A stretch of 64,000 nucleotides of DNA, taken from the NCBI RefSeq assembly GCF_003319125.1, contig NZ_QOHG01000009.1, forward strand, positions 1 to 64,000, written 5' to 3'. Both the position numbers and the translations under genes were made by a program. This DNA is from Blastococcus sp. TF02A-26. GTDB taxonomy: Bacteria > Actinomycetota > Actinomycetes > Mycobacteriales > Geodermatophilaceae. Under the pieces are notes generated by a model. The model was not told the DNA's origin. It worked only from the letters and a program-made list of their open reading frames with translations, and made no database searches. This document shows positions 27,751 through 35,776 of this stretch, piece by piece (the first letter of the stretch is position 1; the number at the start of each line of letters is the position of its first letter).

Positions 27751-27798
27751 CCGTACAGCGTACGTTGTGCGGCCTCGACAATGTCGTATGTCGTACGG
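27751..27798. promoter_or_regulatory. Putative TetR operator and promoter between regulator and ABC exporter
   Basis: Nested inverted repeats: outer CCGTAC (27751-27756) with GTACGG (27793-27798), inner TTGT (27765-27768) with ACAA (27778-27781); further CGTAC half-sites occur in between. TTGTGC (27765-27770) and TATGTC (27787-27792) with a 16-base spacer could be the exporter promoter. Confidence 0.5.
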
Positions 27799-27805
27799 AG
27801 GTGCG

Positions 27806-28771
27806 GTGCAGGCAGCGGTGCATGTGCGGGACCTGGTGAAGCGGTACGGGGACCGGGCGGTCCTCGACGGGGTCGACCTGGAGGTGGCGGCGGGGTCGGT
27901 GTGCGCCGTCCTGGGCCCGAACGGAGCGGGCAAGACGACGGCGGTGCGGGTCATGACGACGCTGCTGCGCCCGGACGGCGGATCGGTCGAGGTGGCCGGG
28001 GTGGACGTGCTCGCCCGGCCGCGCGAGGTGCGGCGCCGGATCGGTGTCGTCGGCCAGCAGCCGACCGTGGACGAGGTCCTCGGGGCGCGGGAGAACCTCG
28101 TGCTGTTCGGGCGGCTGCACCACCTCTCCCGCGTCGCGGCGCGCCGGCGGGCCGGGGAGCTCCTGGACCTGGTCGGGCTGCCCGACACCGGGGACCGACC
28201 CGTCCGGCAGTTCTCCGGTGGCATGCGGCGCCGGCTCGACATCGCCGCCGGCCTGGTGCTGGCGCCGCGCGTCCTCTTCCTCGACGAGCCGACCACGGGT
28301 CTGGACCCGGCCGGCCGTCGCGAGGTGTGGGACGCGGTGCGCGACCTGGTGGCCGGGGGGACGACGGTGCTCCTCACCACGCAGTACCTGGAGGAGGCCG
28401 AGCAGCTGGCCGACCAGGTCGTCGTGCTGGACGGCGGCAGGGTGGCCGCCCGCGGCACGCCCCGGGAGCTGACCGCCGCGATCGGCGGCGACCGGCTCGA
28501 GCTGGTGGTGAGCGACCCCGCCCGGGCGGAGGAGGCGGCCGCCCTCGCCGAACGGGCGGCGGGAGGCCCACCGGGCGCAGCGGCGGGCGGAGGGACGACG
28601 CGGGTCACCGTGCCGGTGGCGCGCCGCGCCGGCGTGGTCGGCGCGGTCGTCCGGGCGCTGGACGACGCCGGCATCACCGTCGACGACCTGGTGCTGCGCC
28701 CGACCACCCTCGACGAGGCCTACCTGCGGATCACCGGACACAGCGACGAGCGCACGGAGGTGCCGGCATGA
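27806..28771 (+). CDS. ABC transporter ATP-binding protein (DrrA type)
   Basis: 321 residues. Walker A GPNGAGKTTAV, Q-loop GQQPTVDEVLGARENL, signature FSGGMRRRLDIAAGL, Walker B VLFLDEPTTGLDP and the switch-His position replaced by Gln (LLTTQYLEEAEQLAD), as in DrrA-type drug exporters. The C-terminal 90 residues form the usual regulatory tail ending in LDEAYLRITGH. GTG 27806 is chosen because GGAGG lies four bases upstream; ATG 27788 would add six residues. The stop overlaps the permease start (ATGA). Confidence 0.93.
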   Translation: MQAAVHVRDLVKRYGDRAVLDGVDLEVAAGSVCAVLGPNGAGKTTAVRVMTTLLRPDGGSVEVAGVDVLARPREVRRRIGVVGQQPTVDEVLGARENLVLFGRLHHLSRVAARRRAGELLDLVGLPDTGDRPVRQFSGGMRRRLDIAAGLVLAPRVLFLDEPTTGLDPAGRREVWDAVRDLVAGGTTVLLTTQYLEEAEQLADQVVVLDGGRVAARGTPRELTAAIGGDRLELVVSDPARAEEAAALAERAAGGPPGAAAGGGTTRVTVPVARRAGVVGAVVRALDDAGITVDDLVLRPTTLDEAYLRITGHSDERTEVPA

Positions 28772-29589
28772 CCACGACCGTCCTCGATCCCGAGAGCCGA
28801 GTGGAGCGGGTGCGGTGGGCGGTCGCCGACGCCCTCGCCGTCGCCGGCCGCGACGTCGCCCACTGGCGGCGGCAGCCCGGCGCCCTGCTGGTGGGGCTGC
28901 TGTTCCCGGTCCTGATGCTCGTGATGTTCCTGTACCTGCTCGGCGGCGGGATGGAGGTGCCCGGCGGGGGGAGCTACCGCGACTTCCTGGTCCCGGGGAT
29001 CCTCGGCCTGGCCGTCGTCTTCGGCCTCGAGTCGACCATGACGGCGGTCGTCACCGACGCCGGACGGGGCATCACCGACCGCTTCCGGGCGCTGCCCATG
29101 GCGCCCTCGGCGGTGGTCGCGGGCCGGTGCCTGGCCGATCTGGCGTCCTCCACGGTGGGCCTGGCGGTGCTGGCGCTGGCCGGGGTCCTGGTCGGCTGGC
29201 GACCCGACGAGGCCGGCCCCGCGGTCGCGGCCTTCGGCCTGCTGCTCCTGCTCCGGATCGGCTTCCTCTGGATCGGCATCTGGCTGGGTCTGCTGGTCCG
29301 GGACCCGGCCTCGGTCGCGGCGGTGCAGATCCTGGTGTGGCCGTTCGCCTTCCTGTCCAACGCGTTCGTCGCGACCTCGACCATGCCGGGCTGGCTGGCG
29401 ACCGCGGCCGAGTGGAACCCGCTGGCGGCGACGGTGACCGCCGTCCGCGAGCTCTTCGGCGACCCGGTGGGCACCGGCGGGGGCTGGGCGACCGAGCACG
29501 CGACCCTGCTCGCCGTCGTCTGGCCCGTCGTCCTCACCGCGGTGTTCGCGACGCTCGCCGTCCGGCGGTGGCAGGCGCTGTCGCGCTGA
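28768..29589 (+). CDS. ABC-2 type transporter permease
   Basis: 273 residues with six hydrophobic segments (for example LVGLLFPVLMLVMFLYLLGG, FLVPGILGLAVVFGLEST, TVGLAVLALAGVLVG, VAAFGLLLLLRIGFLWIG, VWPFAFLSNAFVATSTMPGW and the last near the C-terminus). The MPGWL and EWNPLAATVTAVRELF motifs are typical of DrrB-type ABC-2 permeases. GGAGG precedes the ATG by seven bases; translation is coupled to the ATPase. Together they form a drug or lipid exporter under TetR control. Confidence 0.92.
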   Translation: MTTTVLDPESRVERVRWAVADALAVAGRDVAHWRRQPGALLVGLLFPVLMLVMFLYLLGGGMEVPGGGSYRDFLVPGILGLAVVFGLESTMTAVVTDAGRGITDRFRALPMAPSAVVAGRCLADLASSTVGLAVLALAGVLVGWRPDEAGPAVAAFGLLLLLRIGFLWIGIWLGLLVRDPASVAAVQILVWPFAFLSNAFVATSTMPGWLATAAEWNPLAATVTAVRELFGDPVGTGGGWATEHATLLAVVWPVVLTAVFATLAVRRWQALSR

Positions 29590-29881
29590 GCCGCCCGGGA
29601 AATCGGAGGCGGCGGCGTCGTCGACCTGTCACGCTCCTCGGGTCCGTGGTCAGCAGCCGGGCGGCATCGCCGTCGCGGGTCCTGCACATCGGCCGCGGGC
29701 GGCCTGTATGGCACTGCGCTCAGGACGCACCGGGTTCGACTCCCGTCGCCGTCCGGCGCCCGGCCACCCCGGCCTCCGGCGGTCTGCAGCGCTGCGTGCG
29801 CTCCCCGCCGGGGGCCCGGCCGGGCGCCGGACGGTCCCGCGTGCAGGCGCAGCCGGGACCGAGGAGAGGAGGGCAGGGGAC
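29590..29881. other. 292-base intergenic region, no gene recognised
   Basis: It holds a tRNA-like T-arm (CGGGTTCGACTCCCG near 29725-29745) next to a CTCAGGA anticodon-loop-like stretch, but no acceptor stem or variable arm. The right part is purine-rich (GAGGAGAGGAGGGCAGGGG) and supplies the ribosome site of the SPFH gene. Confidence 0.5.
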
Positions 29882-30556
29882 GTGAGGGTCGTCGTGCAGG
29901 AGTGGGAGCGGGTGCTGGTGTACCGCGACGGCCGGTTCGCCGAGGAACTGGGCGCCGGCCGGCACCGGCGGTCGCGGCGGAGGCAGCGGTTCGTCCGCGT
30001 CGCCGTCCACCCGAGGCTGCTCGCCGTCCCCGGCCAGGAGGTCCTCACCGCCGACGGGCTGTCGGTGCGGGTCAGCCTGACCGTCCAGTGCCGGACCGCG
30101 GACCCGCGTCGCTGGCACGAGACCGTCGAGGACGCCGACGCCCTGGTCTACGCCACCGTCCAGGTGGCGCTGCGCGAGGCCGTCGCCGGCCGCACGCTCG
30201 ACGAGCTGCTCGCCGCGCGGGCGGACCTCGCCGACGACGTCCGGGAGCGGGTCGGTCCCGCGCCCGAGGTGGTCGGCGTCGAGCTGGAGCGGATCTGGCT
30301 GCGCGACGTGATGGTGCCGGCCGAGCTGCGGCACGCCGCGGCCGAGGTCGCCACCGCCCGTGCGCAGGGGCAGGCGGCGCTGGAGCGGGCGCGGGCGGAG
30401 GTCGCGGCCACCCGCGCCATGGCCAACGCCGCCCGGATGGTCGCCGAGCAGCCGGCGCTGCTCCAGCTGCGCACGCTGCAGGCGGTCGAGGCCGGCCGGG
30501 CGACCGTCGTCCTCACCACGGGGCCGGCGGTCCCGGACGTCCCTGCGCCGGCCTGA
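29882..30556 (+). CDS. SPFH/band 7 family protein (slipin-like) without membrane anchor
   Basis: 224 residues. The core WERVLVYRDGRFAEELGAGRH, VPGQEVLTADGLSVRVSLTV, VYATVQVALREAVAGRTLDE, RVGPAPEVVGVELERIWLRD and the Ala/Glu-rich helix RAQGQAALERARAEVAATRA are those of SPFH (stomatin/prohibitin) proteins. Unlike classic members it starts directly at the beta domain with no N-terminal hairpin or membrane segment, so it may be soluble or peripheral. GTG 29882 follows a GGAGGGCAGGGG run. No NfeD partner is nearby. Confidence 0.8.
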   Translation: MRVVVQEWERVLVYRDGRFAEELGAGRHRRSRRRQRFVRVAVHPRLLAVPGQEVLTADGLSVRVSLTVQCRTADPRRWHETVEDADALVYATVQVALREAVAGRTLDELLAARADLADDVRERVGPAPEVVGVELERIWLRDVMVPAELRHAAAEVATARAQGQAALERARAEVAATRAMANAARMVAEQPALLQLRTLQAVEAGRATVVLTTGPAVPDVPAPA

Positions 30557-30574
30557 CGACGCCCCTCTCGCGTC

Positions 30575-30622
30575 GTTCCTCGTGCTCCTGCGGTGCTGCA
30601 GCACCGCAGGAGCACGAGGAAC
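30575..30622. terminator. 48-base perfect palindrome
   Basis: Two 24-base arms meet without a loop (centre between 30598 and 30599); the arm contains CTCGTGCTCCTGCGGTG. It follows the SPFH stop by 18 bases and is followed by a short partial repeat of CACCGCAGGA. Likely a terminator, possibly a repeat element. Confidence 0.75.
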
Positions 30623-30696
30623 ACCGCAGGAGGGAATACCCCGCGCTCTGGTAAGGCTTGCGGCTGCAACCCGCCCGCCGCGCGAGAGGACCCCGC

Positions 30697-31239
30697 ATGA
30701 AGACCCACGACTTCACCGTCGACGCCGCCGACGGCTCGACCCAGCGCCTGAGCGACTACGCGGGGAAGGTCCTGCTCGTCGTCAACACGGCGAGCAAGTG
30801 CGGTCTGACGCCGCAGTACGAGGGCCTGCAGAAGCTGTACGAGGACTACAGCGATCAGGGCCTGGAGGTGCTCGGCTTCCCGTCCAACCAGTTCATGGGG
30901 CAGGAGCCGGGGACGAACGAGGAGATCCAGGAGTTCTGCTCGACCGAGTACGGCGTGACCTTCCCGGTGTTCGCGAAGGTCGACGTCAACGGCGACGACG
31001 CGCACCCCCTGTGGTCCTACCTGCGCGCCGCGGATCCCGGTGACTTCACCGCGGAGTCCGCGCCGGGGATGTTCCAGCACATCGAGAAGACCCGGCCCGA
31101 GGCGATCGGGACCGACGAGATCAAGTGGAACTTCACCAAGTTCCTGATCGGCCGGGACGGCGAGGTCATCCGTCGCTACGAGCCGACGGTGCAGCCCGAC
31201 CAGATCCGCGGCGACATCGAGGCCGCTCTCTCCGCCTGA
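30697..31239 (+). CDS. Glutathione peroxidase-family (Cys-type) thiol peroxidase
   Basis: 180 residues. Motifs NTASKCGLTPQYEGLQKLYE (peroxidatic Cys35), GFPSNQFMGQEPGTNEEI and KWNFTKFLIGRDGEV give the Cys-Gln-Trp-Asn tetrad. It reduces hydroperoxides; since actinobacteria use mycothiol and thioredoxin, the reductant is probably thioredoxin rather than glutathione. ATG 30697 has GAGAGGA upstream. Single gene between two terminators. Confidence 0.93.
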   Translation: MKTHDFTVDAADGSTQRLSDYAGKVLLVVNTASKCGLTPQYEGLQKLYEDYSDQGLEVLGFPSNQFMGQEPGTNEEIQEFCSTEYGVTFPVFAKVDVNGDDAHPLWSYLRAADPGDFTAESAPGMFQHIEKTRPEAIGTDEIKWNFTKFLIGRDGEVIRRYEPTVQPDQIRGDIEAALSA

Positions 31240-31248
31240 TCGCAGCGC

Positions 31249-31282
31249 CCGCCCCGGACGGCCCCGCGGCCGTCCGGGGCGG
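31249..31282. terminator. Bidirectional terminator between gpx and hydrolase
   Basis: A 15-base perfect stem (31249-31263 with 31268-31282) and CCGC loop; the arm is CCGCCCCGGACGGCC. It lies 9 bases after the peroxidase stop and 5 before the convergent hydrolase stop. Confidence 0.8.
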
Positions 31283-31287
31283 CTGCG

Positions 31288-32298
31288 TCAGACCGCCGGA
31301 GTCCGGCTCAGCGCGCGGTCGACGAGGGCGAGCAGCCGGTCGCTGACCTCCCGGCGACGCTCCATCTGGACCATGTGGCCGACCCCCGGGTAGACGGCGA
31401 GCTCCGCCTCGGGCAGCGCCTCGGCGATCGTGCGGCTGTGCTCGACCGGGCAGAGGCGGTCGGCGTCCCCGACCGCGATCAGCACCGGGACGTCGCTCAG
31501 CGCCGCCAGGGCCGTGGCGCGGTCGTGGGTGGAGAAGGTCGGGAGGAAGGCGGCGACCGTCTCGGCGGTGGTGCCGCGGTGCACCTCCGTCGCCGCCGCG
31601 AGGTCGGCCGCGTCGGCGGTGCCGCTGAAGATCAGCCACATGTCGAGGGCGCCCACCGCGCGCTTCTTCCCGGCCAGCTCCGCCTTGACCGCGCGCTCGT
31701 TGAGGATCGGCAGCAGCTTCTTGACGGCCTTGGCGACGGGCGCCGGCAGGCCGTAGGTGACCGCATCCAGGCCGCCGGAGCTGGTGCCGACGAGGGCCAC
31801 GCCGGCGATGCGGTCGCCGAAGAGCTCGGGTCGCTGCTCGGCCAGCGCCATGACCGTCATGCCGCCCATCGAGTGGCCGCCGAGCACCACGGGCCCCTCG
31901 GGGACGACCTCCTCGAGCACCCGCGCCATGTCGCGTGCCAGCTGCTCGATGGTGGCCTTGTCGCGCGACGTCGGGCCGGACGCGCCGTGGCCGCGGTGGT
32001 CGTAGGTGACCACCCGCAGGTCGGCGCGGGCCTCGAGCAGGTCCCGGATCTGGCCGGCCCACAGCCGCGAGGACTGCACGTAGCCGTGGGCGAGGACGAC
32101 GGTGGCGACCGGCTGCTCGGCGCCGAAGACCTCGACGTGCAGGTCGACGCCGTCCTCGGTGGTCACCGTGCGGACCTCGCCCCGCGGGGGTGGGGGGACC
32201 TGGGCGGTGGGCCGCTTCGACCCGGCAGCCCGGCGGCGGGCGGCGACGGCCGCCCCGGCGACGACGAGGGCGAGTCCGGCGGCGGTGGTGGCGCGCAT
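31288..32298 (-). CDS. Alpha/beta hydrolase with N-terminal membrane or signal segment
   Basis: 336 residues. The N-terminus ATTAAGLALVVAGAAVAARR is an anchor or signal sequence, followed by a Pro-rich linker. The hydrolase core has VVLAHGYVQSSRLW, YDHRGHGASG, the nucleophile Ser in LGGHSMGGMTVMALA, Asp in IAVGDADRLCPVEHS and His in YPGVGHMVQMERRREV. It resembles lysophospholipase or haloperoxidase-like enzymes; the substrate is unknown. ATG 32298 lacks a strong ribosome site. It diverges from ychF. Confidence 0.85.
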   Translation of the reverse strand: MRATTAAGLALVVAGAAVAARRRAAGSKRPTAQVPPPPRGEVRTVTTEDGVDLHVEVFGAEQPVATVVLAHGYVQSSRLWAGQIRDLLEARADLRVVTYDHRGHGASGPTSRDKATIEQLARDMARVLEEVVPEGPVVLGGHSMGGMTVMALAEQRPELFGDRIAGVALVGTSSGGLDAVTYGLPAPVAKAVKKLLPILNERAVKAELAGKKRAVGALDMWLIFSGTADAADLAAATEVHRGTTAETVAAFLPTFSTHDRATALAALSDVPVLIAVGDADRLCPVEHSRTIAEALPEAELAVYPGVGHMVQMERRREVSDRLLALVDRALSRTPAV

Positions 32299-32348
32299 GG
32301 GCGGGATGTTCTCAGGAGCGGACCTCGGGCGCCCTCTGCAGGTCCCCG

Positions 32349-32354
32349 TACGCT
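32349..32354 (+). promoter_or_regulatory. -10 element of a probable leaderless ychF promoter
   Basis: TACGCT followed by eight bases and the GTG at 32363; no ribosome site is present in between. Confidence 0.4.
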
Positions 32355-32362
32355 CGTACCCC

Positions 32363-33436
32363 GTGAGTCTCACCATCGGGATCGTCGGTCTCCCCAACGT
32401 CGGCAAGTCGACCCTGTTCAACGCGCTGACCAAGAACGACGTCCTGGCGGCGAACTACCCGTTCGCCACGATCGAGCCCAACGTCGGCGTGGTCGGGGTC
32501 CCCGACCCGCGCCTGGAGCGGCTGGCCGAGGTGTTCGGCTCGCAGAAGATCATCCCGGCGACCGTGTCGTTCGTGGACATCGCCGGCATCGTGCGCGGCG
32601 CCAGCGAGGGCCAGGGGCTGGGCAACAAGTTCCTCGCCAACATCCGCGAGAGCGACGCGATCTGCCAGGTGATCCGGGTGTTCAGCGACCCCGACGTCGT
32701 CCACGTCGAGGGCAAGGTCTCGCCCGCCGACGACATCGAGACCATCAACACCGAGCTCGTCCTCGCGGACATGCAGACGCTGGAGAAGGCGATCCCGCGG
32801 CTGGAGAAGGAGGCCAAGAAGGACAAGGAGCGCGCGGCGCTGCACAAGGCCGCCGTCGAGGCCGCCGAGGTGCTGGACACCGGGAAGACGCTGTTCGCCG
32901 CCGGCGTCGACACCGAGCCGCTGCGCGAGCTGTCGCTGCTGACGACGAAGCCGTTCCTCTACGTCTTCAACGTCGACGCCGACGAGCTGGGCAACTCGGA
33001 GACCCTCGACGAGCTGCGTGCCCTGGTGGCGCCGGCCGAGGCGATCTTCCTCGACGCGCAGACCGAGTCCGAGCTGATCGAGCTGCCCGCCGACGAGGCC
33101 GCCGAGCTGCTGGAGTCGATCGGCCAGAACGAGCCCGGCCTCGACCAGCTGGCCAAGGTCGGCTTCCGCACCCTCGGGCTGCAGACCTACCTGACCGCGG
33201 GCCCCAAGGAGTCGCGGGCCTGGACCATCCCGATCGGCGCCACCGCCCCGCAGGCCGCGGGCGTCATCCACACCGACTTCCAGCGCGGCTTCATCAAGGC
33301 CGAGGTCGTCTCCTTCGACCACCTGATGGAGGCCGGCTCGATGACCGAGGCCAAGTCCAAGGGCTGGGTGCGGATCGAGGGCAAGGACTACGTGATGCAG
33401 GACGGCGACGTCGTGGAGTTCCGCTTCAACGTCTGA
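32363..33436 (+). CDS. ychF: Redox-regulated Obg-like ATPase
   Basis: 357 residues. P-loop [18 protein letters not shown], switch [14 protein letters not shown]3 [21 protein letters not shown]4-like FNVDADE (instead of NKxD, the reason YchF prefers ATP), and the C-terminal TGS domain with [20 protein letters not shown], ending [12 protein letters not shown]. It binds ribosomes and affects translation and stress tolerance. In M. tuberculosis it follows Rv1111c directly; here about 9 kb of accessory and repair genes lies between. Confidence 0.96.
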   Translation: MSLTIGIVGLPNVGKSTLFNALTKNDVLAANYPFATIEPNVGVVGVPDPRLERLAEVFGSQKIIPATVSFVDIAGIVRGASEGQGLGNKFLANIRESDAICQVIRVFSDPDVVHVEGKVSPADDIETINTELVLADMQTLEKAIPRLEKEAKKDKERAALHKAAVEAAEVLDTGKTLFAAGVDTEPLRELSLLTTKPFLYVFNVDADELGNSETLDELRALVAPAEAIFLDAQTESELIELPADEAAELLESIGQNEPGLDQLAKVGFRTLGLQTYLTAGPKESRAWTIPIGATAPQAAGVIHTDFQRGFIKAEVVSFDHLMEAGSMTEAKSKGWVRIEGKDYVMQDGDVVEFRFNV

Positions 33437-33467
33437 CCGGGGACGCCGCCCGACCGATGAACCCCCA

Positions 33468-33496
33468 TGGCCCGTTCCGGGACTCGGAACGGGCCA
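33468..33496. terminator. Terminator between ychF and the DinB-like gene
   Basis: Twelve-base stem TGGCCCGTTCCG / CGGAACGGGCCA with a GGACT loop, 31 bases after the ychF stop and 10 bases before the convergent stop. Confidence 0.8.
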
Positions 33497-33506
33497 CGGA
33501 GGTACA

Positions 33507-34085
33507 TCACCGGCCTCGGCTCGGGTCGCGGCCGATGAAGGCCAGCAGCTTCGTCTGCGGGTCGGCGTCCTCGGGCACCGGCACCCGCGGACCGTACTGA
33601 CCGCTGGCCCGGAGCATCTCGTCCATGGGCTCCATGCCCGCGAACATCACCGCGCACCGCTCGGGGTCCAGCGTCTCGTCCTGCCCGGTGGCCCGGGCCA
33701 GGTCCCAGGTGTGCATGAAGACGTCGGCGGTGAAGAACTGCGACACCGCGCGGGGGAGCGGGATGTCGCCGATGTGCGGGTTGCGCACGACGAGGTCCGC
33801 GGACGCCGGGTCGTCGAGCAGTGCCTGGACGCCGTCGCTGAACGTCCGCCAGGCGGCCGCCGGGTCGTCGTCCACCGACGGCCCGGCGGGTAGCTCGACC
33901 CCGGCACCGGCGCGCAGGAAGCCGGGGAACCACTCGACCAGGTGCCGCACGACGTCGCGCGCGGTCCAGCCGTCGACGGGCGCGGGCCGGTCCCAGGTCG
34001 CGGCGTCGGGCACCCCTTCGACGAGCCGGGTGAAGCGGCCGCCGATCTCGCGGTACTCGTCGGCGGGGGTCTGGTCGGCGTCCAT
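33507..34085 (-). CDS. TIGR03086-type metal-binding protein (DinB / maleylpyruvate isomerase-like)
   Basis: 192 residues. GWTARDVVRHLVEWFPGFLR, then QFFTADVFMHTWDLARATGQ, gives the spaced histidines of the MDMPI N-terminal/DinB four-helix bundle; the family is often linked to mycothiol-dependent detoxification. GGGAG precedes ATG 34085 by six bases. It diverges from the DGPF/ECF42 pair. Confidence 0.85.
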   Translation of the reverse strand: MDADQTPADEYREIGGRFTRLVEGVPDAATWDRPAPVDGWTARDVVRHLVEWFPGFLRAGAGVELPAGPSVDDDPAAAWRTFSDGVQALLDDPASADLVVRNPHIGDIPLPRAVSQFFTADVFMHTWDLARATGQDETLDPERCAVMFAGMEPMDEMLRASGQYGPRVPVPEDADPQTKLLAFIGRDPSRGR

Positions 34086-34220
34086 CGCGGCTCCCTCTCG
34101 TGGCGGTCGACACCGGATACGACTGCGCCGGCGGGGAAAGTCATCGGTGAGGTGTCCGATCCGCCCGCTCCCGTTCGTCAGGAGGATGACCGCACCACCT
34201 GACCAGGGAGGATCCCCAGC

Positions 34221-34574
34221 ATGGCCCGCTACGTGTTCCTGATGTACGACGCCGAGGACTGGTACGACACCGCCGACGAGCAGGGCGTCGCCGACGAGAT
34301 GCGCCTGCACGAGGAGTTCATGGCCGCCGTCGAGGCGGCGGGTGCGAGCGTCGTGGGCGGGGAGGCGCTGGAGCGGTCGTCGACGGCCAGCACCGTCCGC
34401 CGCGGCGAGAGCGGCGCGCTGGTCACCGACGGCCCGTTCGCCGACACCAAGGAGGCGCTCGGCGGCTTCTACGTGATCGACGCGCCCGACCTCGACGCGG
34501 CGCTGCGCCTCGCGGAGCTCTGCCCGGCCGGCAACGTCGAGGTGCGGCCGGTCATGGACCTGCCCGAGGGCTGA
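34221..34574 (+). CDS. DGPF/YCII-domain protein, partner of an ECF42 sigma factor
   Basis: 117 residues. MARYVFLMYDAEDWY at the start, VTDGPFADTKEALGGFYVID (the DGPF motif), and ALRLAELCPAGNVEVRPV are the YCII-related (PF03795) fold. Such proteins are nearly always encoded next to ECF42 sigma factors, whose activity they are thought to influence or depend on. GGGAGG lies nine bases upstream of ATG 34221. Eight bases separate it from the sigma gene. Confidence 0.92.
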   Translation: MARYVFLMYDAEDWYDTADEQGVADEMRLHEEFMAAVEAAGASVVGGEALERSSTASTVRRGESGALVTDGPFADTKEALGGFYVIDAPDLDAALRLAELCPAGNVEVRPVMDLPEG

Positions 34575-34582
34575 CCGCCGCC

Positions 34583-35776
34583 GTGGACGAGGTCTTCCGC
34601 ACCGCGTGGCCGGCCGTGGTCGCCTCCACGGCCCGGCTCACGGGGGACCTCGACCTGGCCGAGGACTGCGCGCAGGAGGCCCTCGAGCGGGCGCTGCGCA
34701 GCTGGCCGGCGGGCGAGCCGGACAACCGCACCGGCTGGCTGACGACGACGGCGCACCGCATCGCGCTCGACCGGTTGCGCCGGGAGGCGACGCTGCGGCG
34801 CAAGCTCCCGCTGCTCGTGGAGCCGGCGGGGGAGGACGGGCCGGGGCCGACGGATCCGCTCCGGCTCGTCTTCACCTGCTGCCACCCCGCGCTGGCACCC
34901 GAGTCGCAGGTCGCGCTCACCCTGCGGCTGGTGTGCGGGGTGGACGTCCCCGCGATCGCCGCCGTCCTGCTGTCGGGGGAGGCGGGCGTCGCGCGGCGGA
35001 TCACCCGCGCGAAGCAGAAGATCGCGGCGGCGCGGATCCCCTTCCGGGTGCCGGACGACGACGAGCTGCCGGCCCGCCTGGACGCCGTCCTCACCGTCGT
35101 GCACCTGGTGCACACCGCCGGCCACCGCGGCTCCGCGACGGCGCTGCGCGATCCCGACCTCACCGGCCGCGCGACGGAACTGGCCCGCATGCTCGTCCGG
35201 CTGCTGCCCGGCGAGCCCGAGCCACGGGCACTGCTCGCGCTGGTGCTGCTCACCGAGGCTCGCGGTCCGGCGCGGACCGACTCCGCCGGCGACCTGGTGC
35301 TGCTGGCCGACCAGGACCGGAGCCGCTGGGACCGGGCGCTCATTCACGAGGGGCTCACGCTCGCCGTGAGCGCACTGCGGGACGGGCGGCGCGGGCGCTT
35401 CGCCCTGCAGGCCGGCATCGCCGGCATCCACGCGACGGCACGGAGCTGGGCCGAGACCGACTGGCCGAAGCTCGTCACCACCTACGAGGCGCTGATGCGG
35501 GTCTGGCCCACGCCGGTCGTGGCGCTGAACCGGACGGTCGCCCGCAGCCGGCTGGAGGGCGCGGACCTGCGCGGAGCGCTGCGCGAGCTGGACGCCCTGG
35601 CCCCGTCGCTGGCCGGCTACCCGTACCTGCCGGTGGCCCGGGCCGACGTCCTCGTCCGGCTGGACCGGCCCGAGGAGGCCGCGGCCGCCTACGACGAGGC
35701 CCTGGCCCTCACCGCGAACCCCGTCGAGCGGCGCTTCCTGATCCGCCGCCGCACCGACCTCCTGCCCGGCGCCTAG
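34583..35776 (+). CDS. ECF42-group RNA polymerase sigma factor with C-terminal TPR-like domain
   Basis: 397 residues. Sigma2 (about 5-75; LDLAEDCAQEALERALRSWP, TGWLTTTAHRIALDRLRRE), sigma4 (about 105-155; ESQVALTLRLVCGVDVPAIA, GVARRITRAKQKI), then a DUF6596/TPR-like C-terminal domain (180-397) with FALQAGIAGIHATARSWAET and WPTPVVALNRTVA. The long C-terminal domain is typical of ECF42 and replaces an anti-sigma factor as the control element. No anti-sigma gene is nearby. GTG 34583. The stop shares bases with the convergent gene's stop (CTAG at 35773-35776). Confidence 0.92.
   Translation: MDEVFRTAWPAVVASTARLTGDLDLAEDCAQEALERALRSWPAGEPDNRTGWLTTTAHRIALDRLRREATLRRKLPLLVEPAGEDGPGPTDPLRLVFTCCHPALAPESQVALTLRLVCGVDVPAIAAVLLSGEAGVARRITRAKQKIAAARIPFRVPDDDELPARLDAVLTVVHLVHTAGHRGSATALRDPDLTGRATELARMLVRLLPGEPEPRALLALVLLTEARGPARTDSAGDLVLLADQDRSRWDRALIHEGLTLAVSALRDGRRGRFALQAGIAGIHATARSWAETDWPKLVTTYEALMRVWPTPVVALNRTVARSRLEGADLRGALRELDALAPSLAGYPYLPVARADVLVRLDRPEEAAAAYDEALALTANPVERRFLIRRRTDLLPGA

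Noticed and set aside
25468-29589. Very long plus-strand frame (over 1300 codons) crossing the repair genes and the ABC permease
   Set aside because: Only its last 273 codons are real (the permease); the rest is antisense to ada-alkA and the TetR gene.
29660-29760. tRNA-like sequence with CTCAGGA loop and GGTTCGACTCC T-arm
   Set aside because: There is no matching acceptor stem, the variable arm is absent and the T-stem follows the anticodon stem directly; at best a degenerate remnant.
30697-31239. Selenocysteine glutathione peroxidase
   Set aside because: The active-site codon is TGC for cysteine; there is no in-frame TGA.
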